A DNA stretch of 64,000 nucleotides, taken from the NCBI RefSeq assembly GCF_027409185.1, contig NC_084463.1, forward strand, positions 117,218,133 to 117,282,132, given 5' to 3'. Of this stretch, positions 8,536 to 20,735 are shown one piece after another. This stretch comes from Cynocephalus volans. Its lineage: Eukaryota; Chordata; Mammalia; Dermoptera; Cynocephalidae. The position numbers were made by a program, and so were the translations under genes. The notes under the pieces were generated by a model, which did no database searches, was not told the origin of the DNA, and saw nothing but the letters and a program-made list of their open reading frames with translations. How positions within the stretch are numbered: the stretch's first letter is position 1; each line of letters starts with the position of its first letter.

Positions 8536-11500
8536 AAAGACACCAAATTGAAAAATTTGTATTTATGGTTTCCAGCATTACCAACCTGCTTATTGAGACA
8601 AAAACAAAGAAAAGCAAAACCAGTGAAACTTTTGACTTCCTTTTAGGAATTTAAATTTTTTCAAGTATTGCCTAAAGAATTATGTAGAAAAACAACTACA
8701 TTTCATGTTTATGGATGTTTACAGTTTTCACTGCAGAGCTTTTAGTGCGTACTTTAATTGATGTCAGTCATGCTCTTGATGATAATGAATGTTGTGTATT
8801 AGCTTGGCTATCAGCCAGCCCCTGACCATGTACTTCTCCATCCATGCTCACCCTTCCTATTGCCCTCTAAGCTCTGCATGCCTCTGTAAACAAGTTTGTT
8901 TTGTTTATAATTTGTTTATAATCTTTTGCAAGCTGTAGACTTGACTTTTGCTGTGCAAATTTACTTATCTCCTTTTATTTTATCTTCAGTGGTAAGTCTA
9001 CTTTCCAGATTTGGCAATATATATCTCAAAATTAAAGTGTTCAAGTGTTTATTTTATAATTCTTATAATTTTGCTACTCCGTGGAATTTTAAAGTGAGTA
9101 ATGGTTTATTTTCCACAAGATTTTAAAGTTATGACTTGTCTGAGTGATTTAAAAGTGATAGAGAAAAAATAAAATTCTACCTATTTCTCTTTGCCATCTA
9201 CCATGAATCATTGTATAAAACATGTTATTTTTGTTTAATTTTAGTGTATTTTAAATGTTTATTTTTAGTGATGTCAGCATATGTGTCATTTAATTAAATC
9301 CCTGCCCTTGCTTTAGATTCCCTACGTATGGGGTATAAAACACATACACAGCCTGTGCCATGCTGTGTTGGTTAATACTGTTTTGTTTTACCTATTTTGC
9401 TGCCCACTATGGCCCTTCAGTTGTTAAAGTGATTTGGGTTTGTTTTACTTTAGAATTTTACACTTTCTCTTCTTGGTGTTACTATTTTCTAAATATTTCT
9501 TTATCAGAGTAATGATGTATAGGTTATTTCCTTTTTAGAACATATTTACCATGTCCTCTAATGTTTTAGACATGATAATGGTAATATTGAAGCATTTTGT
9601 CAAATGTGACCATTTAAAACCTCTATCATATTTGTGTAGTGATTCCTTCTTGTTCTACAGCATTGAGTAATATATCTTAGAATTTGTCTCAGTTTTTTTT
9701 CTGACTAAATCTCAGTTCTGATCCTGTATGTATTTCTTAATTCTCTTGATGTGTGTATTTTTATTTTTTTTTGATAATAATAGTACGTTTTATTGAGATT
9801 TAAGTTTGATTTTGGGGAAAAGAAAAGCACTTTTGCAGAAAAATCAGCTTTTCTAGAGCTACTCAGGCAAGCAGGCAGTCATTTCTAGAGTGGTTTTCTG
9901 GGCACTGTGGAGAGGGCAACTAATCCTGAAGAGTTTCATGACCCCTGACTCTTGATTCCTTCCCTTTGATAGAATGAACCAGCTTATAGGGCAAATACAC
10001 AGCGGTCAGACCGTGATGAATGTTCTTTGTTCAATTCTATGCCTTTTTCATACTCTCCTTAAATAATAATAATAATTTAAAAAATAAGCTGAACCCCATA
10101 TCCCAGCAGACATTTTCCATCTTACATTTAATAAGGGAAAAAATATTGTTTGGTATAGACAGACCAGGACATGAATTCGTCAATCTGTGATTAGAAGAGA
10201 AATAGCATAGTTTATTGTTTCTTCATTACTTCTGTCTGGATGATCTGAATTTTAACCAAGTTTCTTTCCTCTCTGTGCACTCTCCCATTTTCCCACTTTT
10301 GTATTGACTTTTTCTCTTTTATTTCTAACACACCTCTTTAATCATTGGGGAAAGCTTTGAGTGATGTAGGATGATAGAGGATTTTCAGTCTTAAAGTTTC
10401 ATAGCCACCAGCTTCATGGGACTTATTATCAGGCCTTTCAAATAAATCCGTTACTTCCCTCACAATCCCAAGCTATCCCTCTTATTACTAATTAAGACGA
10501 GGTGACTTTATTAAAGTAGGGTTATTTTCTAAAAGATTTACATAAAAGATAAAACAGAGACTAAGCATTTTAAGGACAACAATTTGAAGCCAGTTAATGC
10601 TTAGTGACTGTTTCCTTCTTATGTGATGGCTCTGGTGACTTCCTGATAGCTCTGTTTGTACCTCTCTATCCAGTTGCAGGGCCCAATACTGGAAGAGCTC
10701 TGGAGGCTCAGTGAAGGCATTTCTTTTCCTGAGGTTGTTAGTCTATGAGTCAAATTTAACATCAAAGTTATAAGCCCTTGCAACTTTAAAAGTTGTATCA
10801 ATGTGGCAAATGCTATCTATGTACCAATTTATATAGCCTCTAATTGAAAGATCATATTTTTGGATGGAATATGTGTGTGTGTTTATGTGTAAGCTTGTGC
10901 CTCAAATCGGTCTGGCTGGAAGACCATCCAGTGTCTTCTGAAAGAATTGTCTTCTGGAATTAAAGTATGAAAAACATTTTTTTCATTATTGCTTTTCCTT
11001 TTAATAAAGGAAACCCGTGCTGCATAATTAATTATTTTATCAACATTTATTATGTTTTAGAAACCATTTAATGATGTACATCCCTAAAATCAAGATTTTA
11101 AAGGCCTTTTATTTTATTTGTTATTACTAATTTGGGGGAGAATTTTGAAAATTTTTCAATTGAAATGTTGAATTTAAAATGTAACCTTTTAAAAATATGT
11201 GGCTGAAAATGTTCTGTTAATTTTAAATTTTGAAAAAAAATATACTAGCCTGAAGATTACTTAAATTTAATTCTTGGCTTATTTAGATATTTGGGCTATT
11301 TTTAAAACTACAAACAAATAATTGGAATTTAATTTGTTAGAGAATCAGAAAGACACAAAGACTGTACAATTTTTGTTATATTTGAATTTGTTTTATGAAT
11401 ATATATTGTAAAAATTCACCCAATGCAATATTGTTGGAAAATTTTATTCTAGTCATTGTTTGTATAGGTTCATTTCTAATTATATTAAATGTAAAATAAG

Positions 11501-12720
11501 AAAATGTGTAATATTTATTGTAATTTTCTGGGGAAAAAGACATTTGACAACTTTGAAAAAATGGATCATTTGCAAAATGCTAACATTACAGAGTCATAGA
11601 GCCTAAGGGTCTTATAGATCATCTACCAATGAAAGAACCCCTTCTCCTACTAGAATCCACTTAATTCCAAGAAGATACCAAGAAGATATCCAAGAAGATA
11701 CTCTCTATAGTCAGAGAGTCCATGATGATGTTAGAGAGGGAAGTACTGGACTGGTGTCAGGACCCTAGCTATGTTACTCTCTGATTTTTTTTCCCCCTTT
11801 AGAGTCTGAAGGAAAAAGTTTAGAAGTTCTAGACTGTGAAGGATTAAAATTTTTAATTTTTCAATTTTAAATAATTTCAGACTTACAAAAAACTTGCAGA
11901 AATAGTACAAAGAATTCTCATGTGCCCTTCACCTAACTTCCACAAATATTATCATCTTATATAACTATGGTAAAAATTATTAAAATCAGGAAATTAACAT
12001 TGGTACAATTCTGTGAACTAATCTGCATATTTTGCCAGTTATCCCACTTTTTCTGGGCTAGATCCAATCTGGGATCCCACATTGCATTTAGTTGTGTATG
12101 TGTGTGTTAATTTGAAAAAAAAAAATCAAATCTATCCAAAAAAGTTGCAAAAATAGTACAATGAATTCTAGTATGCCCTGTTCTCCCTCTCTCTCCATAC
12201 AATTTTTTTTTTTTTTTTTTGCTGAAGCTTTTCAGAATTAAGTTGCAGACATTGTGATCCTTTACCCCAAATATGTGAGTGAACATCTCTTTAGAACAAG
12301 GACATTCTTTTGTAATAACCAACATATAATTATCAAATTTAAGAAATTTAACATTATTACAATATTATTGTTCTAATGTATGATCGATATTCAAATTTCA
12401 CCATTGTCTCAATACTGTCCTTTATAGTAAATTTTTTCATGATCCAGGATTTAATCCAGGATCATTCTTTGCGTTTAGTTGTCATGTCTCTTTAATTCCT
12501 TTAATCTGGAATAGCTCCTCAGTCTTTATCTTTTTTTAAAAAAATATTTTATTATGGAAAACATAAAACTTTTTGTGTATGCAAAAGCAGACAGGAAAAT
12601 AAACTCCCATGTACCCATGATTCAGCTATAATAATTATCATTTTACCAGAGGTGAGCAAATTATGGTCTAAAGGCCAAGTCCAGCCCGCTGCCTATTTTT
12701 GTAAATAAGATTTTATTGGA
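8536..12720. other. Gene-free AT-rich stretch
   Basis: No exon or RNA gene was recognised. From about 11880 to 12500 the sequence resembles the 3' region of an old L1 in antisense. Other parts show only A/T-rich single-copy-like DNA. Confidence 0.45.
11880..12520 (-). mobile_element. Old L1 3'-end fragment, antisense
   Basis: Phrases such as cttgcagaaatagtacaaag, catgtgcccttcacct and gttatcccactttttct are typical of the antisense 3' region of L1M-class elements. Similar sequence recurs at 12120-12480, 13330-13680 and 21640-22030. Confidence 0.6.
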
Positions 12721-12724
12721 CACT

Positions 12725-12822
12725 TTTTTTGGTAGCTGGCCTGTACAGGGATCCAAACCCTTGACCTTGGTGTTATCACACTCCTTTCTAACCAATGGAG
12801 CTAACTGAGCTAACTGGCAAGC
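12725..12822 (-). mobile_element. Monomeric tRNA-derived SINE
   Basis: Antisense copy: ggtagctggcctgtacaggg, then B-box complement gggatccaaaccc, then gagctaactgagctaactgg. Confidence 0.8.
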
Positions 12823-12924
12823 TTATAATTTCTTTATATTTTGTCTGTGACTGCTTTTGCATTACAGTGGCAGAGTTGAGTAGTGGCCACAAAGACCTTG
12901 GTTCACAGTTACTATCTGGCCCTT

Positions 12925-13329
12925 TGATAAAGTTTGAATGTGTCATGCCCACCAAAACTCATGTGGAAATCTGATCCCCAATGTGGCAGTGCTGGAAGCT
13001 GTTTGAGTCATGGGGGTGGATACCTCATGAATGAATTAATGCTCTCCTCAGGGGAGGAGGGATTAATGAGTGAGATCTCGCCCCATTAGTTTCTGCAAGA
13101 GCTGGTTGTTTAAAAGACCCTAGCATCTCCTCTCACTTGCTAGCTTCCTCTCACCACATGATCTGCTTGGACCTGCCGGCTACTGCCACTTTCTGCCATG
13201 AGTAGAAGCAGCCTAAGGCCTGCGCCAGATGCAGCTGTCCCAGAATTGTAAGCCAAATAAACCTCTTTTCTTTATAAATTACCCAGTCTCAGGTATTTCT
13301 GTTACAGCAACACAAAATGGACTAAAACA
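12925..13329 (+). mobile_element. Solo MaLR (MST/THE1-type) LTR
   Basis: A 405-bp LTR starting TGATAAAG and ending GACTAAAACA, flanked by the 5-base duplication ccctt (12920-12924 and 13330-13334). Internal landmarks are aataaacctc (poly(A) signal) and ttataaattacccagtctca, typical of mammalian apparent LTR retrotransposons. No internal region remains, so it is a solo LTR. Confidence 0.85.
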
Positions 13330-13334
13330 CCCTT

Positions 13335-15180
13335 TATAGAAAAAGTTTGTGACACCTGGTTTTGTACCTTATGACCAACGTTCCCCACTCCTGCCAACCC
13401 TACTCATGTTATTTTGAGGCAAATAATTATCACTATGTCATTTGACTGGTAAATATTTCTAAACCATAATGCCATTACCATTCCTAAAAAGAGATTTAGC
13501 AATAATTCCTTAATATCCTTAAATAGCCAATTTGTGTTCAAATTTCCAATTACCTCCAGATTACAACTCTTTTCAGTTTTCTTGTCTTTCCTTTTTGGTT
13601 TGTTTGTTTGAGTCAGGGTCCAAATATGTTCCACTTATTGTGATTGCTTGACATGTTCCTGAAGTCTCTTTTAATCTACAGGTTTTTCCTGAATTTCTCA
13701 CTTTTTTCCTTTTTTTGTTGTTCCTTGAAAAAAAAATTTTTTTTTTCAAAGAAACCACGTTTTCCTGCAGAGTTTCCCACAGTCTAGATTCTGCTGACTG
13801 CATTCCTGTGGTGGTGTTTAATACATTCCTCTGTCCGTTGTATTTCCTGTAAATTGGTAATTGGATATAGAGGCATCCAGGCAAGCCCACTGCCACTGCT
13901 TGCAGAAGGTGACATGAAGACAGGATTGCTCACTCCCACTTTGTTCCTTTTATCATCATCAATCCCATCAGAAGTCTTGGAGAGCTGATGCCTCAGGTGC
14001 TCAAATCCCAAAGAGGCCCAAACATTCAGAGTTCCCTTAGGCTAGCAGCTAGATGACTCTTACGCTGTAGACAGTTCTATTTCAAAACTCAGGGCCTCTT
14101 CACCACTTCTCTGGAGGTCAGGGTAGGGCCAGGGATGCTCATAACCTGGGACTCTACACTTTTACTTTGCTTCCAGCCTAGGAGAAATTGTGGTGATCAG
14201 CAAAGGAGAGCCAGAGAAAGAGATGTGATGTCAGAAGCAGGGTCAGAGAGAGGCACAGAGCTGTCATTGAAGAAGGAGGAGGGGGCCATGAACCAAGCAA
14301 TTGAGGCGGCCTCTAGAAGAGTTTTGGGAGCTGGGATGTTCAAAGTCCAGGGAACATATCTTGTGAGTAGTGACCCTACACAGTGACTCAGGGGCTCACA
14401 TGGTGGATGGTGGAGATGAGAGACTTTTTTTGTCTTTCATGACATTGACATTTTTTTGTTTTTGCCTTTTTTGTACCACTACTTAAGTATGCATTAAAAA
14501 TATATGTTTACATTTAAGAAGTGTGACACATTAAAGAAGTCCTCTGTAAACATAATCTTTTCTCAACATATTTTCCTGCATTGTTTCATACATAAATAAC
14601 TTAATCTATAAAATCATAAATAAAATATCAACTCTTATGGCCTAGAAGTATATACAAATTTTTGAATTTGATAACTGTTCTCTTTATGATTTTATAAATA
14701 ACAACATGCAGTATTTGCAGTGTTTATTATCAATCAAATGACTTTATCACAAGTTCTTATTGTCTACCAAACTGTTCTGCCAATAAATAACCTTCCCGTG
14801 CACTTGATAAAGATGCCAGGCATTTAAAAAATCAAAATGGTGAAAAGCCTAGATTTAAAAAACAAAAAACAAACAAACAAAAAAACAGCAGGGAAGATTG
14901 CTATAAAAATATTGCTAAGTCTTTTTAAAATCACCTCAGCTTGCCTGAAAAACAAAAAATTCTGCTAATGAGTTAATGCTTGTACCATCATTTAAATTGT
15001 ACAGTATCTAACAAAATCTAAAATTTAAGGAATAAAATCAGATTCAGTCCATATTAGTCTTGCAAAAAAATTCCACTGAGGATCTGTTACAGGAACAGAA
15101 TCAGTGCTATCCTAAATTTTCTAAAATTCATTTTTGAATCATCCATTGTTGGGTTAAAACTTTAAGGGTAAAAATAAAGA
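13335..15180. other. Gene-free stretch
   Basis: Old L1-like antisense sequence to about 13700, then sequence with no recognised exon. Open frames at 13573-14386 have no recognisable domain. Confidence 0.4.
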
Positions 15181-15245
15181 CATACAACACCAAGGTCCAA
15201 TGTTCGATCCCTGTACCAGCCAGCCACCCCCTCCAAAAAAATAGT
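15181..15245 (+). mobile_element. 3' part of a tRNA-derived SINE
   Basis: acaccaaggtccaatgttcg followed by atccctgtaccagccagcc and an A-rich tail. It is 5'-truncated and is the only copy in the window that reads on the plus strand. Confidence 0.7.
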
Positions 15246-15279
15246 AAAAATTAATGACACACAAAGTTATTTTAGAAAG

Positions 15280-16763
15280 TCATACTTACAATTCTTAACT
15301 TTTGGTGGTGTACTTTCTTGATTTTTTGTATTTCTGGTATCTTTTTTTGGTGTTTATTCATTGTGGCAGGGGGTTTCACAGTCCACCGGTTTGAGACTAA
15401 TGACTAACTAGGATGTTGCTGTGGTTGCCAATTTGGTATGGCTCCCTCCGTGACTGCTCAGTTGGCCTCTAGTGTCTTGTGTGTGTGGTTGCCTCGGGTC
15501 TTGGGCTTCTCCGGGGATCCACCTTTCTGGTCAGGTTGGACTCTGCTGGGCTGGTGGATCACATACCACAGGGTGTGTGATCTCTGTTGAGCTTTCACTT
15601 CCTGTGCAGGACTTCTTCCCGTTCCGTGGGCTCTGGCCCAGGCTGTTAGATCGTGCAGTGGCGACCCCACCGGGTGTGTGGTTTCTGTCGAGTCTCCGCC
15701 TCCCTGGCCGCACGTTTCCCCCCTCTGTGAGCACTGTGCTGGGCTGGGGCATGTCTTCTGCACCCCTCGTCTATCAGCTGGGCCTTCAAGACCCTGCTCG
15801 GCACCGCCTCGCCCAGGAAGTCTACCAGGTTTCTGCTAGGCACAGACGACCGGTCTCTCTGGGTGCCTTTGTAGCACTGTGTAGATCTTTCTCGGGTCTT
15901 GTTCACCTTTGTATACCCCCGGTATAAACCGAGTCTAGCGCCTGCCTGCAGCCTGCTCTCTGGCAGGTTCAAGCGGACCTGGGAACTCTCCTACCACACT
16001 ATTCCCAACCAGAAATTCGTTAGGCTTTTTTCCAAACTGGTGGCCGCAGAGATGGTATCTGCCTCCCAGTAACAGGAAGTTTACCGGGCCGGAGTCCAGG
16101 GTGTGGTGGAGTGACAGTCGGCCCGCCCGTACTTCCTTGCCCTCCCAACACTGGCCGGGGACGCCCCACGCCACCAGCCCCGCCAGAGAACCGCGGAGGG
16201 GATGGAAGCGGAGGCCGGTCTGCACGCTCCGGAAAGCCCCGCGCCAGGCCAAGCAAGTGGGAAGGCTCAGTGATGGCCGAGCAGGGCGGGGCTGCCCGCA
16301 CCTGGGAAAATGGAGGCAGCACCCGGGCGGTGAGTGGCCTGGTGGTGCAGGCAGGAGCCGGGTGGGCATCCGCCCCCCCCCCCGAACAGAACTGGGCCAA
16401 GGGTCACTCACAGGGTTGTGCCAGGTCGGGTGTTCGCTCTCTGTCTCTGGTTTGTCGCCTTCCGTGTTCTCCGCGCTGCCGCCTCGGGCTGTTCAGTCGC
16501 GGCGCGGCTCGGGCGCTCCCAGGAATCTTCTTTAATGCCGGCCTGAAACCTCGAATCCTGAATAGGGCAGCTGGCCGCCTTCAGCGCAGCCCCGGCCTCC
16601 GGGATCCTGTCTGCATCCACAGTAGCCCTGGCGCCGTGTTCCCTGTTTCAAGACTCGCTTTTGCAGCTAAGAAACAGTTCTTTTCCTGCTCCACACTTCA
16701 AAGCTGTTGCCTGTAAATGAGGCAGCCTCTCCTGCCGGGGGCAAAATCATACTTACAATTCTT
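15280..16763 (-). mobile_element. L1 5'-region-only insertion with target-site duplication
   Basis: An exact 17-base duplication, tcatacttacaattctt, at 15280-15296 and 16747-16763 brackets 1450 bp of GC-rich sequence. On the minus strand it reads as an L1 5' UTR and ends in ATGAATAAACACC and aaatcaagaaagtacaccac, like the start of L1 ORF1. ORF2, the 3' UTR and a long A-tail are missing. An AATAAA hexamer lies at the ORF1-like ATG, so premature polyadenylation of an L1 transcript is a possible source. The CpG richness here comes from the element and is not a gene promoter. Confidence 0.75.
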
Positions 16764-17690
16764 GATACAGAACATTTGATTATTTAGTTTTTGTTTAATA
16801 ACTAGAAATCCTGACTTCTTCAGAAAATGATAAATATCCATTGCAACACACTATCTGTCTAATGATTTATTAAATAAATACTCAAGATTTATTAAGTAAG
16901 CACTCAAATTACTTTTATGCAATAAAAGTAAAAAGGAATTTTTCATGTTGGTTATGTTTCATTTTATACATTTTTTTTAGGTCTCTATTTATAGGGTATA
17001 AAACTTAGAAAAAAAAATATTCTCAACTAACATTCTCATTAGATGTAACTTGATGCAAACTACAAATAATACTAAGCTAAGCACTGTCCTTGAAATGTTT
17101 CTAAAAGTTTTATTTTTCAATCAATACAAAAACGATTTGGTTCACACTATTCACTTTAAAACAAGCTGTTTAAAAACCTAAATATTCTTTGTTAAATAGC
17201 AGATTACAAGAAATGTTTTGCATGCTCTTATGTTTTTTGTTGTTTTTCTTGGCGGCTGGCCAGTATCAAGTGAACCAACCAGCCAGCCCCTTCCATGCTT
17301 TTATTTTAAAAAATGAGATTCTGATATGAACAATGAGCCTAAATCAAAATTCACAAATGATAGCTGAAATCCTTTCAACTTTCAGCCCCGTACAACATAA
17401 ATCCATAGTTATTATGCATCAACAATTCAAAATTAAATTTTATAAGAAAAATGTCAGTCATAACTACTGCACGTCGCTACTGATAGGTTCCGTTATACTT
17501 CACCCAGGCACAGCAGATGCGTACAACTGATAGGTGGACTGCTTAGAAAATTAAAGCTGTCAGAGCTATAAATAAGGAATACATAAATATGAACACGGCA
17601 ATGCCAAAGCATTAGGGCCGTTAAAAAAATAAGTGGATGAGATGCGATGTAAGCACATTCGACAGTTCTCTCTGTAAGCCACTGTCAAAA
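16764..17690. other. Gene-free AT-rich stretch with a SINE fragment
   Basis: No exon was recognised. A short antisense tRNA-SINE fragment lies at 17248-17290 (ggcggctggccagtatcaag, then aaccagccagcccc). Confidence 0.5.
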
Positions 17691-17699
17691 AAAGCCATG

Positions 17700-18010
17700 G
17701 TTTTACAAAGCCATGGTTTTATGATTCTTTTAAAAAGAAAATTTTTTCTACACTGCTGTATGCCCTAATTTCATTGTACATTCTCGACCACAATGCAATC
17801 TTCAATCCTCTTGCAGAGCTTAATACATCTCATCAAAATTTCTTCAGAAAGTCAGCTTGTCATATTTTCAGCAGTTGTAAGTCTTCTGTTGTAGCCTTGT
17901 AAAGCTCCTTCATAACTGATGATAAAACTTCTGGGTTAATTCCTTGTGTTCTGACCTCTGCAGTTAAATAGATTTTCAAACTGGTCTGGAGGTAATAAAA
18001 CATAATCAAT
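17700..18010 (-). pseudogene. MZT1 processed pseudogene
   Basis: On the minus strand bases about 17965-17850 read QGINPEVLSSVMKELYKAT. This matches the C-terminal half of MZT1, a small gamma-tubulin-complex adaptor (mitotic-spindle organizing protein 1). The conserved ending AENMTS-stop follows only after a frame change, and the sequence continues into a 3' UTR-like stretch to about 17700. The N-terminal half is too diverged to align or is replaced by unrelated sequence. No intron is present in the recognised part, so it is a dead retrocopy. Confidence 0.75.
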
Positions 18011-18159
18011 CACTGAAGGAGCACTTCAGGATTTGTTCTAGAAGTCACAAACCACTTTCCGGTTAGTTAAGGGGATGGGAAAATAAGGGCCACCTTCAGA
18101 CATTAAAGCGTCCTGGAGATTTATCTTTCGGTTAAGTAATTAAAAAAATTTTTTTCAGT

Positions 18160-18925
18160 AATATAAATTTACCACGCAATGGTAAGAGCTGGTCGCCCCG
18201 GACCCATGCGCTGCCCTCCCGCATTCACTAACTGCAGTCATTATCAGAGCCGCAGCCAGCGAAACTGATTCTGGCCTCAGTTTACTTAGCCAACAGAAAA
18301 GATGACCTTGATGAAGGAATGGAAGCGTAGTGGAAGCAAAGAATATTCCCACAAATGAGATCATGGTGATAGTAAGGACCAGTCAGACAAACATGATCAT
18401 GGAAGGAGCCAAAGTATAGAATGAGACAGCCAAGAAAAACAACATAAAAGAGATGCAACTATGTGAAAATTTTTTGAAAAGGAGGATCACATTGAATCTT
18501 GTACATATTTGATTAAATCTGCTTCCCCCCAGCCCAAGTTGAGATTGTGCTGTAGTTACACACTCTTCAGGCTCTCTGTAGGCTGTGTTTTCATTTCCTC
18601 TTTTGTGTAGGGAATCGCCTTTGTAATCCCATTTATTGCATTGATGTTTTCACCCAATTGTTGAGTTTGATACATGATGCTCAGATTGTTCATTTTTATT
18701 GTTTAATTGTTTTTGGAATGTGCAGTCTGTACATATGTCTTCAAAATGTTTTAATTCCTTTGGCATGGTTGCCATGTGGTTAAATTTGTATAAGATAATC
18801 AACTGCCACTGTTTCTATTTTTGTTTCATAGGTGTGGGATGATGGTTTGTGTGGTGAAGTTAGCATGGCTGTGCATTTCATAATAAATGCTACAGACTTT
18901 GGAAAAAATAAAAATAAAAAATAAA
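18160..18925 (+). pseudogene. Processed retrocopy of an unidentified mRNA
   Basis: A stretch with a 3' UTR-like character ends with AATAAA at 18882-18887 followed 15 bases later by an A-rich tail (18903-18925). The upstream part (18280-18460) reads in one frame as a charged Lys/Asp/Ser/His-rich segment with stops (for example KDQSDKHDHGRSQ), suggesting an SR-like source protein. I could not name the parent gene, and the frame is broken. Confidence 0.5.
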
Positions 18926-19348
18926 TACCTCAGAATGCTTGCCTGATAGGAGAGGGAAATGGAAATAAAAAAGAATAAATAGTAATTCTAAACATTTGCA
19001 ATGAGCAATCTAAAAATAAAATTAAGAAAATTCCATTTACAATAGTATAAAAAGGAATAAATACTTACCAATAACTCTAACAAAAGAAACACAAAACATA
19101 TACTCTGAAAACTATAAAACATTGTTGAAAGAAATTTAGAAAGATCTAAATAATTGAAATGGAAAAATCTTGTCTTGGTCTTGCTGGACTGCCAAAACAA
19201 ACACCGTAGACTGGGTGGCTTAAACAGAAATTTATTTCTCACAGTTCTGGAGGCTGGGAAATCTAGCAGCTAATTCCATTTCTGGTGAGGGCCTATGCCT
19301 GTTTGCAGAAGGACACCTTCTTGCTGTATCTTCACATGGCAGGGGGAG

Positions 19349-19352
<4 letters not shown>

Positions 19353-19392
<40 letters not shown>
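19353..19392. repeat. (AG)n microsatellite
   Basis: About twenty uninterrupted AG dinucleotides inside an LTR-type repeat. Confidence 0.95.
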
Positions 19393-19396
<4 letters not shown>

Positions 19397-19414
19397 CTCA
19401 TCTTTAAAAATTTT

Positions 19415-19504
19415 TTTGGGCAGCTGACTGGTACAAGGATCAAACCCTGAACCTTGGTATTATCAGCACAGTGCTCTAGCCAACTGAGCTAACCAGCCAG
19501 CCCC
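19415..19504 (-). mobile_element. Monomeric tRNA-derived SINE
   Basis: Antisense copy: gggcagctgactggtacaag, aaggatcaaaccctgaacct, then caactgagctaaccagccag. Confidence 0.85.
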
Positions 19505-20031
19505 TTTGTCTTTCCTTACAAGGACTCTAATCCCGTTGTGAGGGCTCCACTCTGATGACCTAATCACCTTCCAACGGCCCTATATCTAGTACAATCGCAT
19601 TGGGAATTAGGCCTCAACATATGAATTTTGGGAAGACACAAACATTCAGTCCATAGCACATCCCAGAAACATGTTCATGGGTTGGAAAACTTAACATTGT
19701 TAAGATGGCAGCACTCCCCAAATGGAACAGATTCAATGCAATTCCTGTCAGAATCTGATCTAACTTCTTTGTAGATGTTGATAAGTTGATTCTATAATTT
19801 ATATGGAACTGCAAGAGACCCGTAATAGCCAAAATAATTTTGATAAAGAAGAAATGGGATGGAGGAATCTTATGTGAATTAATGAGGGGCCATAAACTAA
19901 GGGCCTCTGTACTGAGCCCTTCCCCCTCCTGCCAAAAGGTGTTTGTTTCCAATTAGATGGTAGTGTTTGGGAGTACCAGGCCTAAGCTTTTTCCAAGGAT
20001 CTCCCATAACTGAGTTCTTGTATTGCCACAG

Positions 20032-20379
20032 GTTTTCAGGAAGTGCATATGGCAAGGAGGACTCAGATTGTGACCCTGAATGACAATGTCACCATCTTCT
20101 GCAGTATCTCTGGTACCCCACTCCTGGGCATCAAGATTATGGGTATCACCTGGTTTCAGAAAAGCCAGGTGACTGGAATAGAGATCAAGCTGTTTGAGTT
20201 TTTTGGAGATCACCAACTGGCATTCCAACATGGAGCCTTTGTGTCTCCATGGAGGCTGGAGAGGGGGGACGCCTCACTGCAACTGCGTGGGGTCCAGCTG
20301 GAGGAAGCAGGAGAATATCCATGTGAGGTGGTGGTCATCCCTTAGAAGGCAGAGGGAAAGGTCTGGCTAGAAGTTGTGG
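20032..20379 (+). pseudogene. NCR3LG1: NCR3LG1 IgV exon with premature stop
   Basis: Acceptor gccacag ends at 20031 and donor g|gtgagt starts at 20380; both look good. The frame shows a V-set fold: first Cys in NVTIFC, core Trp in [26 protein letters not shown] and [12 protein letters not shown] with the second Cys. Where the family has a Leu codon after CEVVV-x-P there is TAG (20343-20345). Beyond it the frame stays open and family-like to the donor (KAEGKVWLEVVG). The usual Arg two residues before the second Cys region (EYRCEV) is Pro here, which may mark relaxed selection. Confidence 0.88.
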
Positions 20380-20481
20380 GTGAGTGCCTGAGGGCAGTGC
20401 CCTTAAGTTGCCATGTGTTAGGACTTGGGGTGCAGATGTAGATGCGCTACCAGGAGCATGGGCCTAGGAGTCAGACACAGA

Positions 20482-20507
20482 TAGACAGACAGACAGACAG
20501 ACAGACA
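20482..20507. repeat. (GACA)n microsatellite
   Basis: Six tandem AGAC tetranucleotides. A MIR-like sequence follows. Confidence 0.9.
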
Positions 20508-20539
20508 TGGGTTTGACAGCCCATGTCAGACAGCCCTCC

Positions 20540-20735
20540 ACAGACAGTTGGACAGCCTTAGGCAAGTTAGTAATCACTCTGAACCTCAATGCTCTTCCCT
20601 CTAAACAAAGGTAACAGTGCCTGCATAAGAGCATTGTAGGGAAGATTCTATGAAAAATGTAGGTGAAATGCTTAGCATAGTGCTTGGTCCATTGTAAGTG
20701 TTTGGTCCATTGTAAGTGCTCAGTAAAATATATCC
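20540..20735. mobile_element. MIR-like element
   Basis: ggcaagttagtaatcactct, tgaacctcaat and cttagcatagtgcttgg are typical of mammalian MIR SINEs, which are ancient. Confidence 0.5.

Larger units (their letters stand above)
19176..19660 (-). mobile_element. LTR-type repeat in antisense, interrupted by (AG)n and a SINE
   Basis: aacagaaatttatttctcac, cagttctggaggctggga and gaattttgggaagacacaaa are hallmarks of mammalian MLT1/MaLR-type LTRs in antisense. An (AG)n run (19353-19392) and an antisense tRNA-SINE (about 19415-19504) interrupt it. Confidence 0.65.

Noticed and set aside
15458-16716. CpG-rich region with several long frames, considered as the NCR3LG1 promoter and signal-peptide exon
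   Set aside because: It lies wholly between the 17-base target duplication and reads as an L1 5' UTR. No signal peptide like that of B7-H6 is found.
20043-20345. 100-codon frame considered as a complete short secreted protein
   Set aside because: It begins inside the IgV exon at an internal Met and ends at the premature stop. There is no signal peptide.
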